From: Schistosoma haematobium
Taxonomy: Eukaryota; Platyhelminthes; Trematoda; Strigeidida; Schistosomatidae
DNA length: 64,000 nt
NCBI RefSeq assembly: GCF_000699445.3
Contig: NC_067196.1
Coordinates: forward strand, 75,709,864 to 75,773,863
Direction of reading: 5' to 3'
The position numbers and the translations under genes were made by a program. The notes below the pieces were generated by a model. The model had not been told where the DNA came from. It saw only the letters and a program-made list of their open reading frames with translations, and searched no databases. Shown in pieces: positions 1-11,011 of this stretch; position 1 is the stretch's first letter, and the number at the start of each line of letters is the position of its first letter.

Positions 1-1170
1 ATAACTATTTAAAATCTGGTTGGCGGTTTTTAGCAAGATTTTTTCTACGGGATGGGCTTGCCGACTCCATGTCCAACCCTCCTCCTTTACCCGGGATCGG
101 GATCATCGGTCACTCTAGAAGAGCTACAGGTGGAGTTCCTGAGAAGATTGTCAACATTATCCGGAACTCATACGACGGACTTCAGTGCAAAGTCGTGCAT
201 GGAGGACAGCTGCTAGATGCATTCCAAGTAAGGACTGGAGTCAGACAAGGCTGTCTACTCTCCCCTTTCCTCTTTCTTCTGGTGGTCGACTGGATTATGA
301 AGACCTTGACATCTGAGGGGAGAACAGCATGCAATGGACAACTCAGAATCAATTAGACGATTCGGACTTCGCAGATGACCTAGCTCTCCTATCCCATACA
401 CACGAACAAATGCAGATGAAGACAGCCAATGTAGCAGCAGTCGCTATATCAGTAGGCCTCAACATACACAAGAGGAAAACCAAGGTCCTCAACTACAACA
501 CGGAGAACACCAATCCAATCACACTTGAAGGAGAAACTCTGGAAGATGTAGAATCCTTCACATAACTGGGAAGCATCATCGATGAACAAGGAGGATCAGA
601 TGCAGACGTAAATGGGAGGATTGGAAAAGCAAGGGCCACATTCTTGCAATTGAAGAACATATGGAACTCAAAAACAACTGCCTGCCAACCAATATCAAAG
701 TCACAATCTTCAATTCGAACGTCATGACAGTTAGTTCTACTGTACGGAGATGAAACTACGAGAACGTCTACAATCATCATCAAGAAGATACAAGTATTTA
801 TAAATAGCTGTCTTCGCAAGATACTCGACATCCGATGGTCGGATATCATCAGTAACAGCCTTCTGTATCAGAGAACAAACCAGCTTCATTTGAAGAGGAA
901 ATTAGGAAGAGACGATGGAGTTGGTGGATAGGACATACATTGAGGAAATCATCAAACTGCCTCATGAGGTAAGCCCTAATTGGGAATCGTGAAGGGAAGT
1001 GAAAAAGTGGAAGGCCGAAGAACACATTACATCGGGAAATGGAAGCAGATATGAAAAGGATGAATAACAACTGGGAAGAGCTGGAAAGGATTGGCTGGAA
1101 CAATGTTGGCTGGAGAATGCTGGTGAGCGGCCTATTCCCCTCCACAAGGAGTAACATGCATAAGTATGTG
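1..1170 (+). mobile_element. RTE-clade non-LTR retrotransposon, 5'-inverted copy
   Basis: Bases 1-137 are the element's 5'-UTR in reverse orientation (compare the UTR at 23,100-23,263, also minus). From about 132 onward the sequence is plus-strand reverse-transcriptase coding sequence running to the 3' end near 1165, where a degenerate form of the GTAA-type tail follows. The inverted and direct parts meet at GGAGTT (132-137), a hexamer present both at the element start and at the RT entry point. This is the structure expected of twin priming during target-primed reverse transcription. The window starts inside the copy, so its left boundary and TSD cannot be seen. Confidence 0.85.
132..1165 (+). 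pseudogene. Truncated, frameshifted RTE reverse-transcriptase ORF (C-terminal half)
   Basis: Translation begins at the RT region [16 protein letters not shown] and continues through the motif-B stretch [12 protein letters not shown] frameshift near 318-330 moves the catalytic FADDLALLS box into the next frame. A TAA replaces the expected tyrosine after VESFT (about 563-565). Further frameshifts follow. The endonuclease domain and RT motif A are missing, so no active protein can result. Diagnostic changes around 690-1010 are shared with the fragments at 40.7, 45.3 and 56.2 kb, placing it in a decayed subfamily. Confidence 0.85.
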
Positions 1171-1182
1171 ATTAATAACTAT

Positions 1183-2352
1183 TTAAAAGAATTACAGTAG
1201 GTGCATCCAATCATAAGGAATATAGTTACAACTTTCTAGTGATCATATAAAGTGTACCTTAAATTTAATCATTATCAATGAAAATAGTCGTTGATAAATT
1301 TACATGTGATGAAATCAATAAGTAGGTAACGATCCTTCATTTAAAAAAAACATAAATACACAGAATTACATGTATTTTCATACCCGTCTAAATGTAGATT
1401 ATCTATGATTGTTTACGAGGAGATCAACATTATGACGTATAACAATAATAAAACTGTGAACTACAAATGAATAATCTAAACATACGGGAATATATTTTTC
1501 AAAAAAATATAATCAATTGGGAATATATTTTTGGGCCCAGAGAGTAGGAAAATATTAAAAACAAAAAAAACTATTGTTGTTTAAGAGTATTATTATTATA
1601 TAAATGAATTATTGTGCATACAACCTGGATACTAGGATGCTTAAAAACATGAGGTCAAAAATCACTTATTTACTGTCTAATTTGCCGTGTATGTCGGTGT
1701 ATATGAATAAACTAAAAAACTTTAGTTGATAAGGCACATATCCCAGTTATGTTGATATATGCATGTGAACAAGTTTATCTGATTTCTTAAATTTGTTTGC
1801 GGTTGAAGTACTATAACTCTGAACGCCAATATCATGTTCCAGATCACATCATACATACCAATTATTGACCGACTTAGTAGTCATACTATTTTCAGGATGT
1901 GACTGTAGTAAAAAAGATTGTTCGTAAAAATGATGTAAATAATATTTGAAGAGTTATTGAGAAGAATTATTAGAAAAGTCCGCATGATGTATTCTCCGCC
2001 TTTTAGCTTCCTTAGGTCATCATCACTTTCTTTTATCATGAGTATTAGGTGGAAAAGATACTATTTATTACCTCACATTTTGCAATTGACGCTACTGCTT
2101 CTTTAGCGTTCAAGATTTACGAAGCTAAGTTTGTAGTAAATCACAGGGGGTGTATTGTTCGTGATAAGCAGTTATTGAGGTTTGTGTGTAGCATTTCTTT
2201 GATGCATTTACTTTCCATGCGTAGTTTGGAAGTAATTCATAACTGCACATGCCTGAAATGACTTCCAGATAAATAAACGGATAATAACTAGCGATCTGAC
2301 GAATATTTATATTTCAGTAATGAATAATATTATCAAGTCATATTTTTACATC
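1183..2352. other. AT-rich DNA with no recognised gene
   Basis: I see no coding pattern, repeat boundary or RNA gene here. The open stretch at 2049-2261 has no recognisable protein features. Confidence 0.5.
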
Positions 2353-2353
2353 T

Positions 2354-5300
2354 TAGATTGTACACACTTACTTACTTACTTACTTACGCCTGTTACTCCC
2401 AATGGAGCATAGGACGCTGACCAGCATTCTCCAACCCACTCTATCCTGGGCCTTCTTTTCTAGTTCCATCCAATTCTTGTTCATTTTTCTCATGTCTATC
2501 TCCATTTCCCGGCGTAATGTGTTCTTTGGTCTTCCTCTTTTCCTTTGACCTTCAGGATTCCATGTGAGAGCTTGTCTTGTGACACAGTTGGGTGCTTTCC
2601 TCAATGTGTGTCCTATCCGCTTCCAGTGCTTCTTCCTGATTTCTTCCTCCACTGCGATCTGGTTTGTTCTCTCCCACAGTACGTTGTTGCCAATAGTGTC
2701 CGGCCAACGAATCTGAAGTATTTTGCGTAGACAATTGTTAATAAACACTTGTATTTTCTGGATGATGGCTTTCGTAGTTCTCCAGGTTTCTGCCCCATAT
2801 AGTAGAACTGTCTTGACATTTGTATTGAAAATCCTGACCTTGATGTTGGTTGACAGTTGCTTTGAGTTCCAGATGTTCCTCAGTTGTAAATATGCTGCTC
2901 TTGCTTTGCCGATCCGCGCCTTCACATCTGCATCAGATCCACCCTGTTCATCAATGATGCTGCCCAAATACGTAAAGGTTTTTACATCTTCCAAATCTTC
3001 TCCGTCAATTTTGATTAGATTGGTGCATGCTGTGTTGTATTGGAGAATCTTGCTTTTCCCTTTGTGTATATTGAGACCTATTGCTGCTGAGGCTGCTGCC
3101 ACACTGTTCGTCTTCTCCTGCATCTGTTGTTGCGTTTGGGATAGAAGGGCCAGATCGTCTGCGAAGTCTAGATCATCCAACTGCATCTTAGATGTCCATT
3201 GTATCCCGTGCTTTCCTTCGGACGTTGACGTTTTCATGATCCAGTCGATCACCAGGAGAAAGAGAAAGGGTGAGAGTAAGCAACCTTGCCTAACACCGGT
3301 CTTCACTTTGAACGACTTTGTCAACTGTCCTCCATGTACGATTTTGCAGTGTAATCCATCATATGAGTTCTGTATGATATTGACTATCTTCTGAGGCACG
3401 CCGTAGTGTCGAAGAAGTTTCCATAGTGTTGTTCTGTCCACGCTATCAAATGCCTTTTCGTAGTCAATGAAGTTGATGTAGAGTGATGAATTCCATTCAA
3501 TTGATTGTTCCACAATGATCCGTAGAGTTGCGATTTGGTCTGTACACGATCTATCCTTACGGAATTCTGCCTGTTGGTCACGAAGTTGGGCGTCTACGCA
3601 GTCCTTCATCCTGTTTAACAATACCCTGTTGAAGACTTTTCCCGGTATTGAGAGAAGTGTGATGCCCCTGTAGTTATCACAGTTGCTGAGATCGCCTTTC
3701 TTTGGTATTTTGATCAGAAGTCCTTCTTTCCAGTCTTTTGGTTCTTGTTCCTCATCCCAAATCTTATTGAAGAGAATGTGGAGTATCCGTGCAGTTACCG
3801 CTACGTCTGCTTTTAGTGCCTCTGCTGGGATGTTTTCCGGTCCTGCTGCTTTGCCACTCTTGATTTGTCTGATGGCCATGCTGATTTCTTCAATTGTTGG
3901 TGGGCCAACATTGATTATGAGGTCCGTGGGTGCTGCTTCGATGTTGGGTGGGTTCAGTGGAGCTGGTCGATTCAACAGTTCTTTGAAGTGTTCTACCCAC
4001 CTGTTTTGTTGCTCTTCAATGTTGGTGATTACCTTGCCTTCCTTGCTTTTCACTGGTCGTTCTGGTTTGCGGCGATTTCCAGAGAGTTTCTTTGTCGTGT
4101 CATACAATTGTCTCATGTTTCCTTCTCTTGCAGCCTTTTCCGCCGTCGTTGCTAAATCTTCCACATATTTACGTCTGTCGGTTCTGATGCTCCTCTTCAC
4201 TTGTTTGTTTATTTCCGTGTATTCAGCTTGTGCCTTGGCTTTTTCTGCTCTTGTTCGGCTGGTATTGATTGCTGCCTTCTTGTTCCTCCTTTCTTGAATC
4301 TTATCCAGTGTACCAACAGTGATCCATTCCTTGTGGTGGTGCTTCTTGTGTCCCAGGACCTCATGACATGTTGAAGTTATTGCCTCTTTGATCCCCTTCC
4401 AGTTGCTCTCCACAGTAGTTCCTTTCCCATTGAGTAGATCATGAAAGGCCTGGAACTTATTGCTGAGGACTATCTTGAATTTGTTGAGTTTGTTAGTATC
4501 CTGGAGAAAGGCCGTATTGAACTTTTGTGATACTGTCTGCCCCGTTGTCCAGTGCTTCTTGAGTTTCAATTTCATCTTGGCGACCAGTAAGTGATGATCT
4601 GATGCTATATCAGCTCCTCTCTTGGTTCTCACGTCCTTTATAGTCCTCTTGAACGTTTTGTTGATGCAAATATGGTCGATTTGGTTTTGTGTAGAGTGAT
4701 CCGGTGAAGTCCATGTGGTTTTGTGTATGCGTTTATGTGGGAATATGCTGCCGCCTATGACCAGCTTATTGAAGACACATAGGTTTGCAAATCTCTCACC
4801 ATTTTCGTTTCTTTCTCCCAGTCCGTGTCGTCCCATGATGTCTTCATATCCAGTGTTGTCCGTTCCAACCTTGGCGTTGAAATCTCCCATCAGAATGGTC
4901 AGGTCCTTTGTTGGGCACTTCTCGACTATTGACTGCAGCCTATTGTAGAATTGATCTTTCGCGTCTTCATTGTAGTCGTTGGTAGGCGCATAGCATTGGA
5001 TGATGTTCATTGAAATGCCCTCTTTCTTTGTTTTAAACGAGGCTTTGATGATCCTTGGTCCATGAGATTCCCATCCTATAAGTGCATTTTGCGCTTGTTT
5101 GGACAGCATCAATGCAACTCCTTGTGTATGTGGTGCATTTTCTTCTTCATGGCCGGAGTATAACAGGAGCTCTCCTGTAGTTAGTCGTTGTTGTCCAACT
5201 TGTGTCCAATGTGTTTCACTGATCCCAAGTACCTCTATGTTGTATCTTCTCATTTCTGCAGCAATCTGGAAGGCTCTTCCGGTGTCTCACATTGTACGAA

Positions 5301-5369
5301 CATTCCATGTACCTAAATAAATCGCTTCTCGGCTCTCTGAGCTAAGATCATGTGTAGATTGTACACACT
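2354..5369 (-). mobile_element. Near-complete RTE-clade retrotransposon with 15-bp TSD
   Basis: The element occupies about 2369-5354 on the minus strand between perfect copies of TAGATTGTACACACT (2354-2368 and 5355-5369). Its 3' end, at the low coordinate, is a run of about five TTAC units (GTAA in element sense), the short tandem tail typical of RTE elements. The 5' end lacks the UTR found in the 24.5-kb copy and starts roughly 30 bases before the endonuclease start, so it is slightly 5'-truncated. It is the best-preserved autonomous-type element in the window. Confidence 0.93.
2380..5253 (-). CDS. RTE endonuclease-reverse transcriptase (957 aa, open)
   Basis: This single ORF encodes the enzyme that nicks target DNA and primes reverse transcription there. 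An APE-type endonuclease fills about residues 1-225, with GISETHW (catalytic Glu at about 13), MGDFNAKVG (123-126 = GDFN) and ASDHH (218-221). A coiled, basic linker follows. The reverse transcriptase shows [12 protein letters not shown] (about 466-477), motif A DYEKAFDS (597-604), motif B GVRQGC (653-658) and catalytic FADD (697-700). The C-terminus ends GSNRRK, close to the 3' tail. Upstream of the first Met the frame continues but meets TGA where related copies have TGG (Trp of TMWET), so the natural start and a few endonuclease residues are cut off by one G-to-A change. QAEFRKDRS has Glu where other copies have Gly. Otherwise open throughout. Confidence 0.93.
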   Translation of the reverse strand: MRRYNIEVLGISETHWTQVGQQRLTTGELLLYSGHEEENAPHTQGVALMLSKQAQNALIGWESHGPRIIKASFKTKKEGISMNIIQCYAPTNDYNEDAKDQFYNRLQSIVEKCPTKDLTILMGDFNAKVGTDNTGYEDIMGRHGLGERNENGERFANLCVFNKLVIGGSIFPHKRIHKTTWTSPDHSTQNQIDHICINKTFKRTIKDVRTKRGADIASDHHLLVAKMKLKLKKHWTTGQTVSQKFNTAFLQDTNKLNKFKIVLSNKFQAFHDLLNGKGTTVESNWKGIKEAITSTCHEVLGHKKHHHKEWITVGTLDKIQERRNKKAAINTSRTRAEKAKAQAEYTEINKQVKRSIRTDRRKYVEDLATTAEKAAREGNMRQLYDTTKKLSGNRRKPERPVKSKEGKVITNIEEQQNRWVEHFKELLNRPAPLNPPNIEAAPTDLIINVGPPTIEEISMAIRQIKSGKAAGPENIPAEALKADVAVTARILHILFNKIWDEEQEPKDWKEGLLIKIPKKGDLSNCDNYRGITLLSIPGKVFNRVLLNRMKDCVDAQLRDQQAEFRKDRSCTDQIATLRIIVEQSIEWNSSLYINFIDYEKAFDSVDRTTLWKLLRHYGVPQKIVNIIQNSYDGLHCKIVHGGQLTKSFKVKTGVRQGCLLSPFLFLLVIDWIMKTSTSEGKHGIQWTSKMQLDDLDFADDLALLSQTQQQMQEKTNSVAAASAAIGLNIHKGKSKILQYNTACTNLIKIDGEDLEDVKTFTYLGSIIDEQGGSDADVKARIGKARAAYLQLRNIWNSKQLSTNIKVRIFNTNVKTVLLYGAETWRTTKAIIQKIQVFINNCLRKILQIRWPDTIGNNVLWERTNQIAVEEEIRKKHWKRIGHTLRKAPNCVTRQALTWNPEGQRKRGRPKNTLRREMEIDMRKMNKNWMELEKKAQDRVGWRMLVSVLCSIGSNRRK

Positions 5370-5370
5370 A

Positions 5371-6015
5371 GTATTTGTTAAATACTTTAATAGAATAAAA
5401 ACTACATACCAGAAGTTTATGTCTGGCCACGTAATATCGTTTGCAATAGAGTTGTTTTCGATGTGTGAGAATCACAACAAATAAATAAGTGTTCAGTTAA
5501 ACGAACGGTTGTTAAAAGTATTGATAAACCTAGAGTTAAAAGCATATTTTTGAAACTGTGTAGAAAATTTTTGGTCCTGGAAGAAAATTTTAATGAAATT
5601 GTGTTTTCTAAGATTAGGGGTTGAATAGTTAAGTGCTTTTCTCAGAGAAAGTAATTCCGGAAAATCGATTATCAGTTTTCGTTGGTATTGAAAACGTGTA
5701 CCAACTGGATAAACAAAAATAAGCATTCTAAATAGAATTACAGTGAAATGCACTAGTTGTTTATTGTAAATTGGTCACTAACGATGTCCTGAAGACATTC
5801 TTTCAAGCCTATAAACAGTGTGATCGCCTAATTGATTTTATTTAATGTATGATTTGCAGTTTGAAATTACATTGTTAGTTATCGATAATGATATCTTGAA
5901 AAATTTAGTAACCTTAACATTTTTACCGTTACACCTCTGTCGATAGACTATACTAAACATATCAATATTGTGGAGAACTTAGTATTATTGTATATACCCG
6001 AGTAATCACAATTGA
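5371..6015. other. Unassigned AT-rich segment
   Basis: There is a minus-strand open stretch at 5493-5753 (86 codons) containing LSLRKALNYSTPN, faintly reminiscent of the N-terminal region of Penelope-like ORFs. The match is too weak to call. Nothing else is recognised. Confidence 0.35.
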
Positions 6016-6019
6016 TTGG

Positions 6020-6450
6020 TCACTGGGTGGTGATCAATGTCATGTGTGCCAAGTCCTCATTTTGTGCAGATCGAATGCTATCGATCATGTTGCAATGTGG
6101 CCACCAGTCTAGGTGATTCGACACTGCGTGCACTATATATTGAGATTAGATGGTGGTTGGAGGTAGTCGACAGGAAACCCTGGACCCGGGTTTTGTGCTA
6201 CCTGGCACTCGTCAGCAAGGTGTACCTGTAATCTTGAGGGAACTGGTGCTCCCCGGCGGATTCGATCCCGCGTCGCCCAGTGGTAACGTCTCTGACTGTG
6301 AAGGTGGGTGACACGGGATCGGATCCGCCTGGGAGCACCAGTTCCGTCAAGATTACAGGTACACCTTGCTGACGAGTACCGAGTAGCACGAAACCCGGGT
6401 CCAGGGTTTGCTGTCGACTACCTCCAACCACCATCTAATACTCGAGTAGT
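6020..6450. mobile_element. Fold-back tRNA-headed hammerhead element, family C
   Basis: Two inverted arms of roughly 150 bp face each other (left about 6148-6285, right about 6285-6440). Each runs from a tRNA-like head to a hammerhead ribozyme and on to a shared downstream segment. The head has an A-box-like CGCCCAGTGGTAACG and a B-box-like GGGATCGGATCC in the right arm (GGATTCGATCCC, reversed, in the left). The left side extends further (6020-6147) into sequence downstream of the ribozyme. The layout parallels family B and Sm-alpha-like elements but the sequence is different. Confidence 0.8.
6364..6406 (+). ncRNA. Hammerhead ribozyme, family C (core intact)
   Basis: In order: stem I strand CCUUG, CUGACGA (6369-6375), a stem II closed by GU/AC with one mismatch, GAAA (6390-6393), an 8-nt self-complementary stem III ACCCGGGU (6393-6400), cleavage nucleotide C 6401, and the stem I partner CAGGG (6402-6406). 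The opposite-arm copy (about 6170-6220, -) has the better stem II (GUGC/GCAC) but AAAA in place of GAAA, which should inactivate it. Confidence 0.8.
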
Positions 6451-6504
6451 TCACTTTGGTTATTTAAGTTTGATCTCACTGAATCGATTATAAAAAGATA
6501 GCTA

Positions 6505-6680
6505 TCACTATAGAGGTTGTGGAGATCACTACGTTTTTAATTGAGATCATGAACTGATTGATGTTAGACCACCAGTGAAAACGTAGAAGCATTGGACGGC
6601 CATTTCGTCCTATTGTGGGACTCCTCAGCAGTGCAGTGGGTTCGAATTGCGCGAGCGGGATCATGCAAAATGTTAAATGA
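6505..6680 (-). mobile_element. Family B2 hammerhead element, truncated
   Basis: On the minus strand it reads hammerhead, GGTGGTCTAACATCAATC-type linker, then the 3' segment ending near the TTTTAATTGAGATCATGAAC-type tail. The tRNA-like head is replaced by a short piece with a B-box-like GGTTCGAAT on the opposite strand, so a small rearrangement sits upstream of the ribozyme. B2 differs from the commoner B1 copies by its 3' segment (GAACCGATTGATGTTAGACC on the plus strand). Confidence 0.75.
6589..6634 (-). ncRNA. Hammerhead ribozyme, family B2 (core intact)
   Basis: Minus strand: stem I GCACUG, CUGAGGA, stem II GUCC/GGAC with a 7-nt loop, GAAA, stem III AUGGCCGU (one U-G wobble), GUC cleavage triplet, stem I partner CAAUGC (one mismatch). 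All conserved core nucleotides are present. Confidence 0.8.
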
Positions 6681-6995
6681 GTGTGTAGTTGCATTTTAAG
6701 TTAATCTATGAAATGTAAAGCTCAAATTATTTAACATAGCTTAATTTAAATGTTCTAAATCAAGTCAAGTGAAAAAACGCCTATGAGTTAATTTCTCTGT
6801 TGATTATATATAAAAAAGAACGTTAATTAGGAAATATTTTATAATTTAACAAACTGTGTGGGATTTTTCAACAATTTCGGTAATTGCTAATTCCACTTAT
6901 TCCATAGTGGGGAGTCAATCTATACATTTTAATTTTTATTGGAAGAAGATTTAATTTTCAATCTTATTAGCAGTTTGAAATTATTAAATTCAGGT

Positions 6996-7542
6996 ACATG
7001 AAGTATAATTTCACCGATTGAAATCATGAGTCAATTGAATCTAGACCACCATGGAAAACCTGAAAGCACTGAACGGCCGTTTCGTCCCAGTATGGGAATC
7101 CTCAGCAGTGCACATCCACGATCCCGCACCCCACGAGATTCGAAACCGGGACCTATCAGTCTCGCACTAGGCGCTTAACCAACCAGACCATTGAGCCGGC
7201 TGGCATCCAACCGTGTTAATGTCTTACTTCAATCAATCCACGAAGTTGCGCCACCATACACCATTGTCTTTAGTGAGCTGATATCTCACAACAGACCTGG
7301 TTGAACTCCATTGGTAACGGCTTCTCACCAGAACTCCAGGAGTATCTCTTGAAGTCAGTCATTAGTGAGCAGATGATTATTATCAGAATGGGTTTTTTGG
7401 AGATTTTAGAAATTCCACAGATTGAAATCATGAGTTGTTTGAATCTAGACCACCATGGAAAACCTGAAAGCACTGGACGGCCGTTTCGTCTTAGTATGGG
7501 ATTCCTCAGCAGTGTGCATCCACGATCCCACATGAAGTATAA
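6996..7542 (-). mobile_element. Family B1 hammerhead element, 1.3 units long, 13-bp TSD
   Basis: The insert (7009-7529, 521 bp) lies between perfect copies of ACATGAAGTATAA (6996-7008, 7530-7542). In element sense it starts about 20 nt before one ribozyme, passes through the 3' segment, enters a second complete unit (upstream region, tRNA-like head, second ribozyme) and stops in the 3' segment again. The repeat period is 404 bp (GATTGAAATCATGAG at 7016 and 7420). Two hammerheads therefore lie in tandem within one integration event. Both have decayed stem II, and the 3'-most also has GUU instead of GUC. Confidence 0.88.
7130..7200 (-). other. tRNA-like head (internal Pol III promoter region) of the B1 element
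   Basis: On the minus strand the B box reads CGGTTTCGAATC and an A-box-like segment lies about 45 nt upstream near GCCGGCTCAATGGTCTGG. It is a SINE-type head, not a folded functional tRNA: the acceptor stem is not closed. Confidence 0.6.
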
Positions 7543-9584
7543 CCCATAATCTCTGTTATGTAAAAGAACTTTTCATTAGTACGTAACCTCATTTGTTATT
7601 TATTCTCGAATCCATTTCTTTATGCGATCTTTTCTATTCTCCTATAGACATATATTTTCCATATAACTATATATATATATACGAATGTACAGCTTAAGTA
7701 AATGATTTCTTCGAAAAGAAAATTTTCTTCGATGAATTCTCTTTTTCTTATTCAATGACACTGTGGGTTATTCTAATCATCGAAAGTACTTTTCATTATT
7801 ATAAACACATCATAACTTGAGATAATTAATAATTTATAACATAGGTGTCATCAACATATCTTACAGATGATTTTTTTGTCTACATTCTTATATTTACACT
7901 GCTTTCAGTTGAAGAAATGTTAATTTGTGTGTAATTGTTCTTAGCTTTAAAAACAAGTTTACTAATGAATAGATCCAATAATGAAAACTGATCAAATAAA
8001 AAAATATTAGGCATATGGCCAAAATCAATATTTTGAACTATCTCTTACAATAGAATAGAATTAGAACCCTGTCTATTGTAATTAAAAACATAATTTTATG
8101 ACAAGTTAGGAGAAAAAAATTCATGTTTTGTTATGGTCAAGAATGAACATGTAAAGTGTACAAACTACCATAAAACATATCAACACTCTAGACTATAAAT
8201 TTATAATTATTTTATGGATGATAAAATAGTTTGGTAGAATTTATTAGCTAGTGAATTCATTGCGTGAGAACAACTAATCAATAAATGATTACTGAATTTT
8301 CTAGATAAAAAAATCCCAAAAATATATCAAGTCAGGAAATTACATTCACTGATGAATTTCTTAAATATAACATAGACTGTTAACCATTACATGTGTGTTG
8401 TTTGGCATTCCTGAAAAGTACTAATTTAGTCAAAAACCTATTTTGAATAGTCAGAAGGAAAACTAAGAAGATCAATGGTTAAGAACTTTTAAACGTTTAA
8501 AGATTATTCCCGTTTAATTTGTCTACAAACCTTATCAATGGGGTGATAGAAATAAATGGATTAATTAGCTTTAAAAAAATCACTCTTGATTTAAGAAGAA
8601 AAGATAAATACTAAAACAGAGATTTTGTTTGATGATCATCAGTTTTAAATACTTCCTAAAGATGTAAGACCTCAAATCTGACTACGTATATGTTCAAGGA
8701 AATCAGTTGAAAAATATTTACGGAGGAAATAAAAGACCAGACCTTGAGGAAAAAAGGTTTTGAGTGTTATATCCCGGCGAAAATTATGAATGATAACTTT
8801 TGAGAACTATTTATGGACCAATACGATATATATATTTTTATTATATAATTGTTAAGTACTTAAACTATGCATATTCATGTTATTTTGACCCATAGACTAT
8901 TATTATTAAATGATTTACTGTTCTTGGGTTATGATCAGTCTATTAATTGCAGTCTCACACATTCATAGCCACTTTTGTCTAAATCTTGTACAAATGCTAT
9001 GTACTATTTTATGATACGATATGGTCTGTTTGGTTTGTATATAAATCCCGTATGCTTGAAATAAATGATTCATATTGCAGAGGCTGAGATTGGTGTTCTG
9101 GACTCAATAGTCAGGGCTAGGCTGGAAGCATGGCCGGCAAAAACTGTAGACTGCTCTTACGGGTTTTACGTGTCATTAGTCCGGTCGATAAATCACTGTT
9201 CTCTAATTGGCAGTGTCATTATTTTATAGATGAATATGGCACAAGGCCACAATGTATAACATCGAGAAGTAAAGCTTGAGTGACTGTAGCACTAGTTAGA
9301 TAGATAAATAATAGGAAACTTTTGCTGAGACAGTGCACGAAATATAATCAGACGAATTTCGAAAAAAACTACTTATTATAAATTTGATAATTCATTAACT
9401 ATTCAGAAAGATTTCATTAAAGAGCGTTCAATTGTAAAGCAAATATATGTGCTGTAAATTATACAGTGAAGGACATTCTCTTTCAGTTTTTTTCTTCACT
9501 ATTTTTCGAAAATTCAACGATTACTAGCAAAATGAATAAGTGTATTGACATTTACACACTTAAAAGTTTTATTTTCCGGAAACA
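7543..9584. other. AT-rich DNA, no gene recognised
   Basis: No coding signature is seen. Around 9080-9180 (TCTGGACTCAATAGTCAGG) there is a short match to the head of Sm-alpha-like elements, such as that at 29,030, without a recognisable ribozyme. Short AT runs occur near 7668 and 8826. Confidence 0.45.
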
Positions 9585-10036
9585 AATTTGTAGATTAGTA
9601 TCAGAAGGGGTTTTGTGGAGACCGTAATAATTCCAGTAGTTAAGATCATGAGTCAATTGAAGCTAGACAACTATGGAAAACCTGGAAGCACTGGACGGCC
9701 GTTTCGTCTCATTGTGGGACTCCTCGACAGTGTGCATCCACTATCCCACCTCACAGGATTCGAACCCAGTCTCGCGCGCGAGCGCCTGACCACTAGACCA
9801 CTGAACGGATCGGCATCCAACGGTGTTAATATCTAAATTCAACTAATCCACGAAATTGAGCGACACATTCACCATTGTCATAAGTGAGTTACTATCTCAC
9901 AACTGACCCGCTTGAACTCCACTGGTCACTGCTTCTCGCTAGAACTCCAGGATACACATCTTGAAGCCAGTCATTAGTGAGCACATACTGATTAGTACCA
10001 GAAGGGGTTTTGTGGATATTGTAGTAATTTGTAGAT
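9585..10036 (-). mobile_element. Family B1 element, one full unit plus ~33-bp terminal overlap, 11-bp TSD
   Basis: The insert 9596-10025 is flanked by AATTTGTAGAT (9585-9595, 10026-10036). The same tract, AGAAGGGGTTTTGTGG, opens both ends (9603 and 10000), so the period is 397 bp and the copy re-enters the next unit by about 33 bp. In element sense it contains an upstream region of ~190 bp, the tRNA-like head (about 9750-9810), a ribozyme with a damaged core (UCGA for CUGA near 9728) and the 3' segment. This is the best view of a complete unit. Confidence 0.88.
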
Positions 10037-10439
10037 GTCATTTGTATCAAATTATTACTAAGTAAATAAGATCATCACATTATGTTTTATTTAAAATGAT
10101 AAGTGAAACTATTCTATTAAAACACTGTGTATCTTGCGTTAAGGTAGTACAGTTTGTAATGGAAATATCACTTTTCGATAGAAGTTAGCGAGGTATCTAA
10201 ATTTTTAAGATCATGATTTTAACAGTAGTTCAATTCAAAATATACTTATGAGTTCAAAAGTGTTATATATATATATAAACCTGATCAAGATAAGTACGAA
10301 ATGAAACAAGAATGATTCAATAAATTGGTAACTTTCTAATGAATTGATCTTCATAAGGTACCATCCTTATATACAATAATTTAGCTGAGAAATACTAAGG
10401 TTTACCGTAAATATTTAAGAAATTCAGTCAGTCAGTAAC

Positions 10440-10545
10440 AACATGGAACTTTGTACGTACGTACATCAGTTCGAGTTGCCATTCCACATTAGCACAGAGA
10501 TGCAGTTATCGATTCGAATCCCGTAGTGGTAGAGGTAAACCATGA
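10440..10545 (+). repeat. Short repeat with B-box-like motif
   Basis: The segment around CGTACGTACATCAGTTCGAG and GATTCGAATCCCGTAGTGG is richer in G+C than its surroundings and carries a Pol III B-box-like GATTCGAATCC. It may be the end of a SINE-like repeat. There is only one copy in the window, so its boundaries are uncertain. Confidence 0.35.
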
Positions 10546-10772
10546 TTTTATTCATATATATATATGCGGATCTACAAAATTACCATATTCAATATCTTTT
10601 TGTTGTTAGAATTAGTTTTGATATTAATCGATAAATGGGGATGTATAACAGTTAAAAACGTAATAAAATCTGTTTGTACTAAAATCTCGACAAGAAAAAA
10701 AATAAAAACAATCAAATATTTTACACCATATATAATCAGTAGGTATGTATTTGTGAGATATTTCCCTTTTGC

Positions 10773-10830
10773 TAATAATAATAATAATTATTATTATTAT
10801 TACTATTATTATTATTATTATTATTATTAT
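10773..10830. repeat. AAT/ATT trinucleotide tract, hairpin-prone
   Basis: About five AAT units switch to about thirteen ATT units, so the tract is also self-complementary. The open frames through it (poly-Tyr/poly-Ile) are artefacts. Confidence 0.9.
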
Positions 10831-11011
10831 AACGATACAAGTCTGATCACATATGTAATACATTGTATCTGTAAAAATAGTCAAGAGTTTATCTAACAAA
10901 ATATAATAAGAAATCCATAAATAATTAGGATATTAAAACTAAATACAGAGAATGTTGCATCATCCTACTTTTGGTATAGAGAAAAGAGATTTTGTTATTG
11001 AATATTTCTAT

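Noticed and set aside
2723..3394. Long plus-strand ORFs inside the 2.4-5.3 kb element (also 3683-4297 and similar shadows at 20.5-22.6, 26.0-27.6 and 59.7-60.5 kb)
   Set aside because: They lie antisense to well-supported RTE coding sequence, are hydrophobic because of the complementary codons, and show no family motifs.
5493..5753. Minus-strand 86-codon ORF considered as a Penelope-like N-terminal fragment
   Set aside because: Only LSLRKALNYSTPN is suggestive; the rest does not follow the family pattern.
10564..10899. ORFs on both strands across the trinucleotide tract
   Set aside because: They owe their length to the AAT/ATT repeat (poly-Tyr or poly-Ile) and lack any other signal.
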